Assembly (NCBI RefSeq): GCF_900324465.2
Contig: NC_046622.1
Span: 498,501-562,500, forward strand
Direction: 5' to 3'
Length of the DNA: 64,000 bases
Source of the DNA: Anabas testudineus
Lineage: Eukaryota > Chordata > Actinopteri > Anabantiformes > Anabantidae
The notes below the pieces were generated by a model, which was not told the origin of the DNA, did not search any database, and worked only from the letters and a program-made list of their open reading frames with translations. This document shows, piece by piece, positions 1 to 11,964 of the stretch (its first letter is position 1; each line of letters opens with the position of its first letter). The position numbers were made by a program, and so were the translations under genes.

Positions 1-2140
1 TCCACTCTTATAGAAAACAACAAAAATAACCCTAGATTTTTATTTAATACAGTAGCCAAATTAACTAGAAAGAAAACTACTGCAGATATCTCCACAACAA
101 CGTTGTGCAGCAGTGAGGACTTCATGAACTTTTTCAATAACAAAATTGTAAATATAAGGCAGAAAATTCAAGCTTTGAAACCAGACAATTTAGTTGACGC
201 AGGCGACGAGCTAACCACAGCAGATCAGTACCTAGATTACTTTACTCCTCTTGAAGAGAATGAACTAATTTCAGTCATCTCTTCTGCAAAATCTTCAACC
301 TGTACATTAGACCCTATACCGACACACAGATAGTGCCAGAAATAATAGAACCCCTGCTGACAATCATAAATTCCTCACTCAGCTGTGGGTATGTCCCAAA
401 GTGTTTTAAATTAGCAGTTATTAAACCGCTAATCAAGAAACCTGATCTCGACCCCTGTCAGCTGTCCAATTACAGGCCGATATCAAACCTCCCCTTTATC
501 TCAAAGATTATCGAAAAGATAGTAGCTGGGCAGCTATCCTCGTATCTTCATAGAAATAACATACACGAACTCTATCAGTCAGGATTTAGGCCTCATCACA
601 GCACAGAGACGGCACTTGTTAAAGTAGTAAATGACCTCCTATTGGCCTCTGATCAGGGTAGTGTCTCTATGCTTGTGCTACTTGACCATAGTATTCTCCT
701 TCACAGACTAGAAAATGTTGTTGGAATTAAGGGAACGGCCCTCTCCTGGCTTAGGTCCTATTTGACTGATCATTATCAGTATGTAGATCTAAATGGCGAT
801 TGCTCCACATGCTCTCCAGTGGAGTTTGGTGTTCCACAGGGTTCAGTTTTAGGCCCACTGCTTTTTTCCCTCTACATGCTTCCTCTGGGCAACATTATCC
901 GTAAACATGGTATTAACTTTCATTGTTATGCTGACGACACACAGTTATATGTTTCATCAAAACCAGATGAGATCAAACAGCTTAATAAAGTTGAGCAATG
1001 TGTAAATGATATACGAGACTGGATGCTAATTAACTTCCTTCTGCTAAATCCTGATAAGACAGAAGTACTAGTTATAGGATCATCTGCAGGTAGAAGCAAG
1101 ATGTTAGTCCACACCGTAACTCTAGATGGCCTTTCTGTTACATCTAGTGCAACAGTCAAAGACCTTGGTGTGATTCTAGATTCTAGTCTTTCATTTGAAC
1201 CTCATGTAGATAATATCACCAGGACAGCTTTCTTTCCAAACCAATTTATTTAGTCAAGCATTTTGTAAATAGATCTGGGAAGGACTCATGGACGTAGAGC
1301 ATTATGGTGAACTGGTATGTTTAGGTGCTGTCTTCCCAACTCTCACTGATCACTCAGGTTTGTTGATGGTGAAGTGTTCGGTTGCTCTACATCCCAGGGA
1401 GCCCTCATGTCTGTGTTTCCTTCTGGCCCACCCTTTTAGTTAGGCTGTCATAATTAGTCCTGCCGGAGTCCCTGCTGCACTATTCTAAATATACATTCAC
1501 CTCAAACTTTATTCGACTGTGAATACAACTAACTGCCATCTCTCTCTTTCTCTACCTCTCTATTTCCCTCTTCCTGTCTCTCTGTCGCTACACGTCATTC
1601 CACCCTCTGCCCTCTGGACCTGTCTGACTCGTCCTGATGCCCAACTTCTGGCTGGAGATCTCGCCGCTCGGATCCACCGTCTGCTCTATGGGATGCGTTT
1701 GGAGACTGGAGTTGGTCACACACTACTATGATGTCGGTCCTGGCCTCGGCGGACGTCGGAAGCTGTTTCTTGGAGGTCTCGACTCAACGCTCAATAGTCC
1801 AGGAATGGAACAAGTCTGCCTGCAATAACTAACTGGACTCCACATTAACTTAAAGACATTAACTGTTATACTGGACTGCTGCCTACATAGCATGTAATCA
1901 CCCATATGAGGATGGGTTCCCTGTTGAGTCTGGTTCCTCTCAAGGTTTCTTCCTGTTGCCTTCTCAGGGAGTTTTTACTTGCCACTGTCGCCCTCGGCTT
2001 GCTCATCAGGGACAATCTGATTATTATGATTCATACACATTCACTGTTCATGTACTGTTCTTTGGTTGTGTAAAGCTGCTTTGTGACAATGTCAATTGTA
2101 AAAAGCGCTCTACAAATAAAATTGAATTGAATTGAATTGA
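1..2140 (+). mobile_element. L2-type LINE, 5' truncated by window edge, internally deleted
   Basis: Non-LTR retrotransposon with L2-like (Jockey superfamily) reverse transcriptase. Positions 103-333 carry the linker before the polymerase. Positions 333-1253 carry the RT core, with the fingers motif [23 protein letters not shown], the catalytic [10 protein letters not shown] and the thumb. The reading frame breaks near 325. The [17 protein letters not shown] stretch seen in related copies is shortened near 682, where the catalytic aspartate motif A is lost. After 1240 about 0.5 kb of the C-terminus is missing compared with the copy at 18.4 kb. A long 3' UTR (about 1260-2110) ends in GAATT repeats at 2108-2140, the usual end of this LINE group. 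The element is dead. Confidence 0.85.
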
Positions 2141-4200
2141 ATAGACTGTAGGACTGCTTTGAACAGACAGTGTGGGACATGTTTGAACACCAGGAGCTGG
2201 AAACACTTACAGGAACGGTGCTGGACCACATCAAGTTCTGCATCGGGAATGTGACTGTGGAAAAAAACATCCGGGTCCTTCCTAACAAGAAACCCTGGAT
2301 GACCAACCAGTTCCGCAGACTTCTCAAAGCCCGCGATGCTGCCTTCAGGTCAGGCGACAGAGCTCTGTATAGAGCTGCTCGAGCAGACCTGAAAAAAGGA
2401 ATTAATAAAGCCAAAATCACAAATTACAGAGGCAGTGAGGGTTTAACAGAGGACTTAGATGTGTCACTGGCAGAGGAGCTGAATAGCTTCTTTGCCCGCT
2501 TTGAAATAGAGCATCAGCATGCATCTGCCCCAGCCCTACCACCGCTCCCACCTCCATCTGGTTCTGGCACCACTCCACTCACTGTAACAGAGCAAGATGT
2601 CAGACGGGTGCTCCTAGCAGTGAACCCCAGGAGGGCTGCTGGCCCATATGGTGTACCTGGCATGGTGCTAAGGACATGTGCCCCACAATTTTCAACCGGT
2701 CCTTAGCACAGGCAGTCATCCCATCCTGTCTAAAATCTGCAACAATCATTCCGTTACCGAAGAAGTCTCCTGTCACCAGCCTGAACGATTACCGACGTGC
2801 CGAAGTGCTTTGAGAGGCTGGTTCTCATCGCCCTAGCCCTCCACGCTGTGCTAGGACACCTGGAGCAGCAGCAGAGTTATGCTCGGATGCTCTTCGTGGA
2901 CTTTAGCTCAGCCTTCAATACAATAATTCCTGACATACTCATCAGGAAACTGGACATTCTTGGCTTCCCCCCACTTACATGTGCCTGGTTAAAAGACTTC
3001 CTAACAAACCGGTCCCAGACTGTGAGACTTGGCCCCCACCTATCCTCCACCTGCACACTGAGCATTGGCTCCCCACAGGGCTGCGTGCTGAGCCCCTTCC
3101 TGTACTGTCTTTACACCCATGACTGTAGTCCGTCCCACGACAGGAACCTCATAGTGAAGTTTGCTGATGACACCACAGTGGTCGGACTCATCTCGGGGGG
3201 TGATGAAGCAGCATACAGAGAGGAGGTCCTGAAGCTGGAAACATGGTGTTCAGAGAATAACCTAGCCCTGAACACCAAGAAAACCAAAGAGGTCATTGTT
3301 GACTTCAGGAGGCACATCACCGAGCTAGCCCCTCTATACATTAGTGGCGTTTGCGTGGAGAGGGTCCACACTTTCCGGTTTCTCGGGGTCCTCATCTCTG
3401 ATGACATCTCATGGACAGAGAACATCACAGCGGTCATCAAGAAGGCTCAGCAGAGACTCTACTTCTTGAGAGTCCTCAGGAAGCACAACCTGGCTCCCAG
3501 CCTGCTGTTGACCTTCTACCTTGTGTCCATCGAGAGCCTGCTGACTTACTGCATCACTGTATGGTACGGGAGTTGCACTATAGCAGACAGAGGGAGGCTT
3601 TAGAGAGTAGTTAAATCAGCACAAAAGATCACAGGCTGCTCTCTCCCCTCCCTGTCGGACAATTATACCTCCCGCTGCCTCAGCAGAGCGGAGAACATCA
3701 TCAAGGACAGTTCCCATCCTGCTTCTGGACTGTTCAACCTGTTACCCTCAGGAAGGCGCTACAGGTGCCACAGAACGAGGACAAATAGACACAAGAACAG
3801 ATTTTTCCCAAAAGCCATCACTGCCATAAATACACATATGCACTGACTACCTACTGAATCATCCGAACTACTGAATGTTAAAAAAAAAACACCTTGTATA
3901 CACCACTGAATGTGCAATACTTACAATTGCTGTGCAATTTTTTTCCACCTTCATATTGATATATGAACATATGACTGCTACCTTTTTTTTGTGTACCCTA
4001 CCTCATTTGACCTGCACCCCATGCTGCTATTGTTGAAATTGTTATTTATTTATGTCATATTTAAGTATGCTGCACTAACAGTGAGATGCTTTCAATCTCA
4101 TTGTACATGTATATAATGCATTTTGTATTTATGAACAGTGACAATAAAAGGCATTAATTAATTAATTTATTTATTTATTCATTCATTCATTTATTTTGTG
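2141..4200 (+). mobile_element. Rex1/Babar-like LINE, 5' truncated and broken
   Basis: A second non-LTR element begins directly after the GAATT tail of the L2. Positions 2151-2706 encode the region before the polymerase (DCFEQTVWDMFEHQ, PNKKPWMTNQFRRLL). Positions 2797-3603 encode the RT, with [24 protein letters not shown], catalytic [11 protein letters not shown] and the C-terminal [17 protein letters not shown]. About 100 codons are lost or frameshifted around 2690-2830, so the two parts do not form one frame. Sequence like the family C-terminus continues to about 3840. The 3' end has an AATAAA signal near 4143 and an ATTA/ATTT short-repeat tail (4153-4195). Membership of the CR1/Rex1 group is from motif memory; the exact clade is uncertain. 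Confidence 0.75.
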
Positions 4201-4590
4201 GTCTCTAATGGAAAATGAAGACGTTAGGAACACAAAGAAAATCTGAAGTTTCAGTTCCTTCTTCAAGAGACCTGAAAAAGGTTCTGGCTCAGCATCTGGC
4301 AGCTGGATGCCAAGTTGATCCTTCCAGATTCCAAAGAAGCTTGCTCAGGAATGGCCAAGAAACCACTTTTTTAGAGGAGGAGCAGGAAGAAAGGACAGAG
4401 ATCAGATAATCTGAGACACACATCAGATTTTCAGTTTTCTTGGTTTTCATTTCTATTTTTATTCTTGATCTAGCTAGATTGTACTCCAGAGCTCCCACTA
4501 AGGACTCCATTCTATCTATCTATCTACCTATTCTATCTATATCTATCTGACCATCCATTATGTGCTGCTCATCCAAGGTCTAGTTGCAGT
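4201..4590. other. intergenic, short (CTAT)n array
   Basis: No gene recognised. An open frame at 4215-4409 has no family motif and is probably chance. A degenerate CTAT microsatellite lies at about 4511-4548. Confidence 0.5.
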
Positions 4591-5130
4591 GGCAGCAGGT
4601 ACAGCAGGGTAGTCCAAAAGTCCCTTTCCCAGCCACAATTTCCAGCTTCTGCTGAGGTTATCAAGAGATTTTCCCTGGCCTGTCCTGCCTCTGCTCTCCT
4701 ACCAGTTGAATGTGCCTAATATACCTCTAATGTGAGGTGTCCCAGAAACATACTAATAAGATGCTCAAGCCACATCGGCTCCTTTCGAAGTGAAGGCACA
4801 GCTGCTCTACTTCAAGGTCCCCATTGATGTCCGAACTCAGTACCTAGCCCAGCCGCTCTTTTAGGGAACTCGTTTTGGCTGCTTGTATTCAAAATCTCAT
4901 TCTTTCTGCCACTACCCAGTGCTCATGGCCATCGATAAGGGTTGGCTCATAGACCAACTAATCAAATGAGAGCACCTTTTGGCTTAGCTCAAAACAAACA
5001 AAATGCCAAATATTTTAATCCTTACGCTTGGATCAAAGACTAATTTCCAACGTGCTGCTTCCCACTCCATTGCAAACCTCTTGGAGGCCCCCAAACTGGA
5101 CATACTTCTTCCCTCGGCTGCACCTTGAGA
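4590..5130. repeat. interspersed repeat fragment of a common teleost type, probably LINE-derived
   Basis: The text around 4690-4990 (segments on the order of CTCATTCTTTCTGCCACTACC and CCAACTAATCAAATGAGAGC) resembles a repeat found very often in teleost genomes, in degraded form. I cannot assign the family with certainty and see no intact coding frame. The short frames here (5028-5285 plus, 5040-5231 minus) are not supported as genes. Confidence 0.45.
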
Positions 5131-6235
5131 TCCAGATGGCTCAGAACAACAGCCTCAATACGCCACATTCCTGCAGTTCTGCCCAACAGGAACATGGTAA
5201 TGTATTTTTCAGATCCACAAATCACATCCATGAACCCTCAAGGATCCTTGCAAGAGAAAAGAGAATTTGTCAGCACCTGGCATAAGGTTCCATCGACATT
5301 GTAGCATGAACTTATACGTTTTTCTAAGGAGGCTGAACAGTGTGATGCCCCTATCACTGAAGCACACTATTCGGTTTGCCTTTTTGAAAATGATCTTCAC
5401 CATCCAAGTTTGCCAATACCTGGGCGCTGAATATGTCCTCCTATGTGACACTGAACATGCACATCATAACAACTTAACAATATCCAGCCTTTTGCATCTA
5501 AGACCAAATCTCACCCACACCTGGCATCTTGCCACTGAGAAGCTTTTTAACAATAATAATATACAGTACATTTTATTTACAAGCACTATATTATTTGAAA
5601 GCACTCAACGTTACTGTACAAGCAATCAACAAGCAAAAAACAAAAACAGAGGGTCCGACAGGACAATGAAGTATTGCGATTTGTTGTAACTCTGGATTTG
5701 TAGACAGGAAGAGATATCAATATTTCTAATGTCCAGTTGGAGTGAATTCCAGAGTTTGGAGCAAACCTTAAATACACATTTGGACTTACTTTTTCTGCAG
5801 TTTGTTCTGTTACAGCCTTATTCTATCTCTAGGACTCTTCCTAGAGTGAGCTGCCCAGCCAAAGTGAGTGATTGAGAAGTTGACACTGTTGTATAGAGCT
5901 TTCATTGACAGTGTCCTGACCTTAGCTGTTGGTTTGGCTACCCTGATGTTCTTTATGTTGACTGTATCTTCTTTCTGTGTCGTGCTATGGTTCTGTTCCC
6001 ACTCAGGGAAAATAAAGTTATTGATGGATTGATTGCAAGCCCACATGACTGTGGGGGTGGAATCAAGTTTATTTTACTAGTCTCTTTATTAACACTGTGC
6101 TTGAAACAAATTATTCCTACATAAAAGATTCACTACAGATGTTTTCTCTGCTAAGTCGGAGGTCTGTCAGAACTGAGGGGGGTGGGGTTTGGTTTTGCGA
6201 TGCGCATCAGGGTGACTGTTGATTGAGATGTGATC
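5131..6235. other. intergenic, nothing recognised
   Basis: Several open frames of 60-140 codons (for example 5267-5689 plus and 5810-6046 minus) overlap on opposite strands and show no family motif. I see no supported gene or repeat. Confidence 0.4.
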
Positions 6236-6445
6236 TCAGATGGCCGCCCACCCTAAACCTGGTTCTGCTGAAGGTTTCTTCCTCTAAAGGGAGGTTTTCC
6301 TCTCCACTGTCTCCTGGTGCTGCTCAGTTGGTTTTCTATATAATTCTGTATACAGTTCTATTTGTAAGATCTTAAACCTTAAACACTGTAAAGTGCCTTG
6401 AAATTACTTCTGTTGTGATTTGGTGCTATACAAATAAAAACTGAT
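6236..6445 (+). mobile_element. L2-type LINE 3' tail fragment
   Basis: This matches the 3' end shared by the copies at 10.1, 15.3, 17.9 and 24.0 kb: GATGGCCGCCCACC, a GTTCTGCT block, TCCTCTCCACTGTCTCCTGG, CACTGTAAAGTGCCTTGA and a terminal ATACAAATAAAA. Only the tail is present, as expected from severe 5' truncation at integration. Confidence 0.7.
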
Positions 6446-7423
6446 TTAAATCTCTGGTCTATCACCTCAGGAATGCATTAAACAGGAAGGTCCAAGCTAA
6501 AAGCTAATGTTAAAGCCTGTCGGTTACAAAAATCCATCTCACTCAATGGAAATTCATTCAGCCAAAGGAGTCAGTCCACTGAAAAGAAGATGTAAGATTT
6601 ACAACATAAAACACTTTACAATACCTTAATATTTTTGCCTTGTTAAACAAAATCTCTGATCATCCAAACAATACACACATTTTTATTCACATCTTATCAA
6701 ACACCCCAAAGTTTTGTTATTTTATAAAATGTTTTATTTCTATAAAATGTTTAAGTTTAACTTGTTTTATGTTTTAATTCTATTTAACTTGATTTTTGTA
6801 TTACACAAATGGTGCTTGATCTTGTTATTGTCTACCAAAATTAATCTTGACTGAAATATAAATGTAATGTGTAAATACAGTAAGTATACAATTAATTTAG
6901 ATTAATTAAAGAGCATGTAAATAATTAGATGAATTTCTTAACCACATGACAGCACTAGTTTTTACACTTTAAACTGTTGCTGTGGTTAAAAACATGGACC
7001 AATAAGTTAAACTAAGGTTAGTTTTACGTTGTTGCGTTAAGTTGGTGTATGAACTACATTACGGCTAAGATATATTATGGCTGCAATTAGAGACAATTAC
7101 TGAGATAGAAGACAATTTTCAATATCTTGTTAAAGACTTGATATTTTGAGTTTCATCTTAGATGAAATGAGGCTTTACATTTTATTTCATAAAAAATTTG
7201 AACTGCTGTGTTACTTGTAAAAGATGGAAGAAATATACTTTACAAGATCTTAGTAAAGGAATTAGTATCACAGGGTGTGATACTAAATGTTATTCTAGAG
7301 CTTATACGCATTATATAGAAAGAAAAATGCTAAATTTGAGTGTTTTTATTAATTGGAAATGCATATTTTATCTTTTTCCAATGTTATTCTTAGAAAATGG
7401 TGTGAAATCTACAACAGACTCAT
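6446..7423. other. A/T-rich intergenic DNA
   Basis: No gene or known repeat recognised. The open frame at 7198-7458 is low-complexity A/T-rich sequence without family motifs. Confidence 0.45.
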
Positions 7424-7790
<367 letters not shown>

Positions 7791-8622
7791 TTTTTACCCC
7801 GAACCCTAACTCTTCTTCTACTGGTAATATAAAGCTTGAAGAGTTTTCCCAGCTAAATTTACGGTCTGTGTTTTCTAAATATCACATTAGTTATCTTACC
7901 AAACAAACTTTCACTTCTTCTATTGGCATTTTATTTTACTTATTACAAGATAACAATGCAGATTTGAACATACAAATGTGAAGAGCAGCTCACTTTACTG
8001 CAGTGATGACTTTACAGAATCTAATGTTACATTCTAGTGTACAAAGGGGGAGAAAATGTTTTTATACATCATATGATTGTCATCAGCTTGTTAATTTCTA
8101 CCTTTAAAAAGACACTAAAGCTTAATAAAGCTTTTACCTTGTGACTGCCGATGATGCTGGTGATTCTTTTATCTAGAATTTTTTTGTACTAGACAGTTTC
8201 AGACATTGTACTTCATGATAAATAGGTAAGAAATATAGTTTTTCTGCAGAGGACCTGAAATGTTGCACATGTGATAAGCATTATCCACCCTTGCTGTAGC
8301 TGTAGTTAATATGTAAGGCTCATGACACTTTTATTGCAGGTGAATCAGTCTAATGTTATTACTCCACATTTTAATTTTACTGATCAATTCCTTTTCTTAC
8401 AGCGGACTAAACTACAGTCAAAGGCAAAGCAAGTGCTTAGAACACAAGCACATTTTAAACTGATTAATTTGCTGTGAGAAAGAGATAAACTGTGAAAATA
8501 ATAAATTTAACTAATTTAAAAATTCATAATTTTTTCAAAACGTATAACTTGTTACTAATATTAACTTTATTCAACTTACGTTGTCAAAGCCCAATTTTTT
8601 CAGATGACTACAATTATAAACT
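7791..8622. other. intergenic, 3' side of the minus-strand OR gene
   Basis: A/T-rich DNA without a recognised gene. It probably includes the 3' UTR of the receptor at 8623-9549 (minus). Confidence 0.4.
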
Positions 8623-9549
8623 TTAAATTTTATTAAAGACAAGAGTTTGACATAATGTACGAATTTTAGACATCTGAAGTCCATACAGTATAGGAGTAAA
8701 GATGGGTTGGCAAGTGAGAAAGTATAAGGACAAAAAAATGCGCAACATGTTGGGTAAACTGTTCATATCAAATCTGCTTTGTAACATTTCAAAGAAACAA
8801 GCAAAACTAAAGTTTAGAAGAGAAGCAAGGTGAGGTGTGCAGGTACTGAACGCTTTCTGTCTGGTCTGTTTAGAACCAGAAAAACACACTTTAATTATCT
8901 TCATGTAGGTGTAAACGATTAAAATGATCACTGCAAATAGTATAGTAAATATGTAAACAATTCCAAAGATGTTGTTGACTGACGTGTCCGAGCATGCCAG
9001 TTTGACAGTAGAGTAGTTGTCGCAGTACACTTTGTTAATGCTGTTCCCACACAGCTGTAAACGTGCAGTCAGAGATGTCAAGACTGTTACTTCAATAAAT
9101 GGATAAATCCATAACAGAGCAACAAGCATAGCAACCTTGTTCAATGTCATACGTGTGTTATATTGTAAAGGAAAACAGATGGCGAGGTATCTGTCATAGG
9201 ACATGACGGCTAAGTTGCAGAATTCTACATGTGCATATGAATAGAAATAAAAAATCTGCAGTAAACAAAATGAAACAGAAACAGTGTGAATGTCAGAGAG
9301 GATCTGAACCATGAGGAACGGAAACAAGCCTGTACTACCAAACAGTTCATTAACAAACAGGCTGCACAGGAACATGTACATAGGTTCATGTAAACTTCTG
9401 TTTGTAGTAATAACCACAATGAGCAATAAATTAGCACAAATGATAAAGATATATAAAGACATAATAACCATAAAATAGAAGTATTTCAAAACCCCAGCTT
9501 CAAAGTAGGCAGCAAGTGTAATATGTGAAACTCGAGTAGAGTTTATCAT
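8623..9549 (-). CDS. odorant receptor, 7TM GPCR (MSYDRYLAIC type), copy 1
   Basis: Intact single-exon OR of 308 residues, a normal length for the family. It has an N-terminal glycosylation sequon N3-S-T, TM1 near 22-47 with N40, the intracellular loop LHEPMYMFL (53-61), the TM3 disulfide cysteine C95, and MSYDRYLAIC at 116-125. Extracellular loop 2 cysteines lie at 167, 176 and 186, and STCTPHLASLL at the start of TM6 (235-245). The expected role is odorant binding and coupling to the olfactory G protein in sensory cilia. Oddity: TM7 reads FTPILYG (284-290), where the sister gene at 10925 has FNPLLYG, so the NPxxY asparagine is threonine. The gene is head-to-head with that sister. The start ATG (9549-9547) gives MINST, as in both relatives in this window. 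It could be functional or an early relaxed copy. Confidence 0.93.
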   Translation of the reverse strand: MINSTRVSHITLAAYFEAGVLKYFYFMVIMSLYIFIICANLLLIVVITTNRSLHEPMYMFLCSLFVNELFGSTGLFPFLMVQILSDIHTVSVSFCLLQIFYFYSYAHVEFCNLAVMSYDRYLAICFPLQYNTRMTLNKVAMLVALLWIYPFIEVTVLTSLTARLQLCGNSINKVYCDNYSTVKLACSDTSVNNIFGIVYIFTILFAVIILIVYTYMKIIKVCFSGSKQTRQKAFSTCTPHLASLLNFSFACFFEMLQSRFDMNSLPNMLRIFLSLYFLTCQPIFTPILYGLQMSKIRTLCQTLVFNKI

Positions 9550-9799
9550 GATCCTGATGTATGTTCACAACATGTCACAAATTCATTTCACATTTGGGTG
9601 CAGATCGGTCCTTGTTGTTCGACGACGTCAAACGTGTTAATCCTGGATCAGCAATATTGTGATTAGACATTCTGTGTTCAGTCTGATTACTGTCAACAGA
9701 TCTATTATACTGCCAGATAGTAGCAGCACACAAGCCGCAGAACACAGTTTGACTGTGTGAATTTGAACGTTCACCTGTTGTAGTCAATCTCCACCTCCT

Positions 9800-9845
9800 C
9801 ACTCACCTGAACTGATCTCAACTGACCGGGCTTCTTTTAAACTTT
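9800..9845 (-). promoter_or_regulatory. candidate OR promoter (TATA-like TTTAAAAGAAG) and donor site
   Basis: On the minus strand TTTAAAAGAAG lies at about 9832-9842. The same 11-mer lies upstream of the divergent sister gene at 10599-10609. A donor-like CAG/GTGAGT follows, with GT at 9806-9805. An acceptor-like CATCAG/GATC stands just before the start codon at 9549. The TATA-to-donor distance leaves little room for a first exon, so either the box or the donor call may be wrong. Confidence 0.4.
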
Positions 9846-10083
9846 TCACAGCAGGTGTTCTTGTTGTCATTGAACATTTTAAACTCCCATTGAAAACATT
9901 GATCAATTGAAATTAATGTCCTTTTAATTTTTTTTTTTTTTCAGCTTTGGTTTTGAAACAGACTAGTCCCTGAATTGATATTAATTTAAGTCTTTTCTTT
10001 CACACAACAAGAACACAAAAGACTTTGTGTTTAAACTGAAGGGACATATTTAAGCAAAAAATAAAGGAATTTTGAAAGCTAGT

Positions 10084-10312
10084 TCAATTCAGTTCAGTTT
10101 TATTTGTATAGCACCAAATCCCAACAGAATTCATCTCAAGGTACTTTACAGTGTTTAAGGTTTAAGACCTCACAAATATAACTGTATACAGAATTATATA
10201 AAAACCCAACAACCCCACTGCGCAGCACCAGGAGACAGTGGAGAGGAAAAACTCCACCAAAACCAGGCTCAGTGTGGGGGGCCATCTGCCTTGACTGGTC
10301 TTTGAGACATAT
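10084..10312 (-). mobile_element. L2-type LINE 3' tail fragment
   Basis: In reverse complement this has the tail shared with the 6.2, 17.9 and 24.0 kb copies. On the plus strand it starts with the TTTTATTTGTATAGCACC end, passes CTTTACAGTGTTTAAGG and ends in the GGCCATCTGCC block. It sits between the two head-to-head OR genes. Confidence 0.75.
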
Positions 10313-10451
10313 TGTAAAACAATGTTTTCTCTGTTCAATTGTGACTTTGTGATGAGAATTAGCAAATTATTGCATTCTGTTTTATGTAGATTTTATAGTG
10401 TGTATGGATTTTATTAATGTGTGGATAATAGTAAGTACATACTACTAGTAC

Positions 10452-10454
<3 letters not shown>

Positions 10455-10508
<54 letters not shown>
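10455..10508 (+). repeat. (TG)n microsatellite
   Basis: About 26 uninterrupted TG units, followed by a single TTTG variant. Confidence 0.97.
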
Positions 10509-10510
<2 letters not shown>

Positions 10511-10569
10511 TGTTTGGTAGTTTCTTGTCCTATCATCCATTAAGTGAATTAGTGAATGGGACATTTCAT

Positions 10570-10610
10570 AATGACGTCATGCTGCTGTGACTCAAAGGTT
10601 TAAAAGAAGT
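10570..10610 (+). promoter_or_regulatory. candidate OR promoter: CRE palindrome, TGACTCA and TATA-like box
   Basis: A perfect cAMP-response palindrome TGACGTCA (10572-10579) is followed by TGACTCA (10588-10594) and TTTAAAAGAAG (10599-10609). They are about 320 bp before the start codon of the OR at 10925. The TATA-like 11-mer matches the one upstream of the minus-strand sister gene, which supports a shared ancestral promoter. Function is inferred from position and motif only. Confidence 0.45.
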
Positions 10611-10924
10611 TGAAGCATCTTTTTAGTTTGGAGGGACAAATGGTCTATGTCAAGCAACAGATAAATGCTCAAAGTCACACAATATCTCAAATGTATTAAA
10701 AGACATTTTCGACCTAAGTATTACATTGACTTTGAAAAGCAATTGGGGTTGTCTAAAACTATTTACATAATGCTTTTTTGCAGCATTTCTACACTGTCTC
10801 GTGTTTATGTGGCCTTGTGTTTACGTTGCACATCGTTCCCACCCAGTTTAATCTAGTTATTTTTTTGCAAATGTATAACAAAAGGTAAAATACATATTGG
10901 TTTGTTTGCAAACTCTGGAGAAGC

Positions 10925-11869
10925 ATGATCAACTCGACACAGGTTCTATATTTCACACTTGCTGCCTACTTTGACACTGGGATTTTAAAATACTTATATT
11001 TTCTGCTAATTATGTCTTTATATATTTTCATAATTTGTGCCAATCTTTCTCTCATCGTAATTATTTGTACAAACAGGAGTTTACATGAACCGATGTACAT
11101 GTTTCTGTGCAGCCTGTTTGTTAATGAACTGTATGGTAGTACAGGGCTGTTTCCATTCCTACTCATTCAGACCCTCTCTGACATTCATACTGTTTCTGCT
11201 TCCTTTTGTTTTCTACAGATTTACTGTGTACACTCTTACGGAGCTGTAGAATATTTAAACTTGGCTGTCATGTCTTATGACAGATATCTTGCTATCTGCT
11301 ATCCTTTACAATATAACACACATATGACATACAACATGATTGCACTACTCATTCTGGTAACGTGGTTATATCCTTGTTTTGCAATGGTTGTTTTGTTATT
11401 ATTAACTTCACCTTTGCAGCTGTGTGGAAGCATAATTAACAAAGTTTACTGTGATACCCACTCTGTTGTTAAGCTGGCATGCTCTAACAGTAATGGAATC
11501 AACACATATGGACTTATTGCTACTTTTAGCACAATCTTTTGTTCTTTATTTCTAATTCTTTACACCTACATGAAGATTCTTAAAGTTTGTTTTTCTGGTT
11601 CAGAGCAGACCAGACAGAAAGCGGTCAGTACCTGCACACCTCACCTTGCTTCTCTGCTCAACTTTTCTGTTGGGGCTTGCTTTGAAATATCACAGAGCAG
11701 ATTTAACATGAACAGTTTACCCAATGTGTTGCGAATTTTTTTATCATTATACTTTCTTACATGCCAGCCACTTTTCAATCCTTTATTATATGGCCTGAAA
11801 ATGTCCAAAATCCGTGACCTATGTAGAAATTTGATATCAAATGTATACAATAATAATGTAGTTGTCTAA
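10925..11869 (+). CDS. odorant receptor, 7TM GPCR (MSYDRYLAIC type), copy 2
   Basis: Intact single-exon OR of 314 residues, clearly paralogous to the minus-strand gene at 8623-9549. It shares MINST at the start, SLHEPMYMFLCSLFVNEL, SDIHTVSASFC with C95, NLAVMSYDRYLAIC, and KVCFSGSEQTRQKAVSTCTPHLASLLNFS. It keeps the canonical FNPLLYG in TM7, unlike the sister. The loop 2 cysteines are present (CGSIINKVYCD, KLACS). The C-terminus ends in an asparagine/valine-rich stretch. The start is fixed by the shared MINST and sequon. The two genes are transcribed away from each other, so the duplication was inverted or one copy later flipped. Expected to be a cilia-localised odorant receptor; ligand unknown. 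Confidence 0.95.
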   Translation: MINSTQVLYFTLAAYFDTGILKYLYFLLIMSLYIFIICANLSLIVIICTNRSLHEPMYMFLCSLFVNELYGSTGLFPFLLIQTLSDIHTVSASFCFLQIYCVHSYGAVEYLNLAVMSYDRYLAICYPLQYNTHMTYNMIALLILVTWLYPCFAMVVLLLLTSPLQLCGSIINKVYCDTHSVVKLACSNSNGINTYGLIATFSTIFCSLFLILYTYMKILKVCFSGSEQTRQKAVSTCTPHLASLLNFSVGACFEISQSRFNMNSLPNVLRIFLSLYFLTCQPLFNPLLYGLKMSKIRDLCRNLISNVYNNNVVV

Positions 11870-11964
11870 TATGTTTTCCCTATTCCCATTTAATCAGTCA
11901 GTATTGTTCCATTAAAAAAAAAAAGTATTTCCTCAACCTGTCAGTTATATAGGAGCATACAGTA

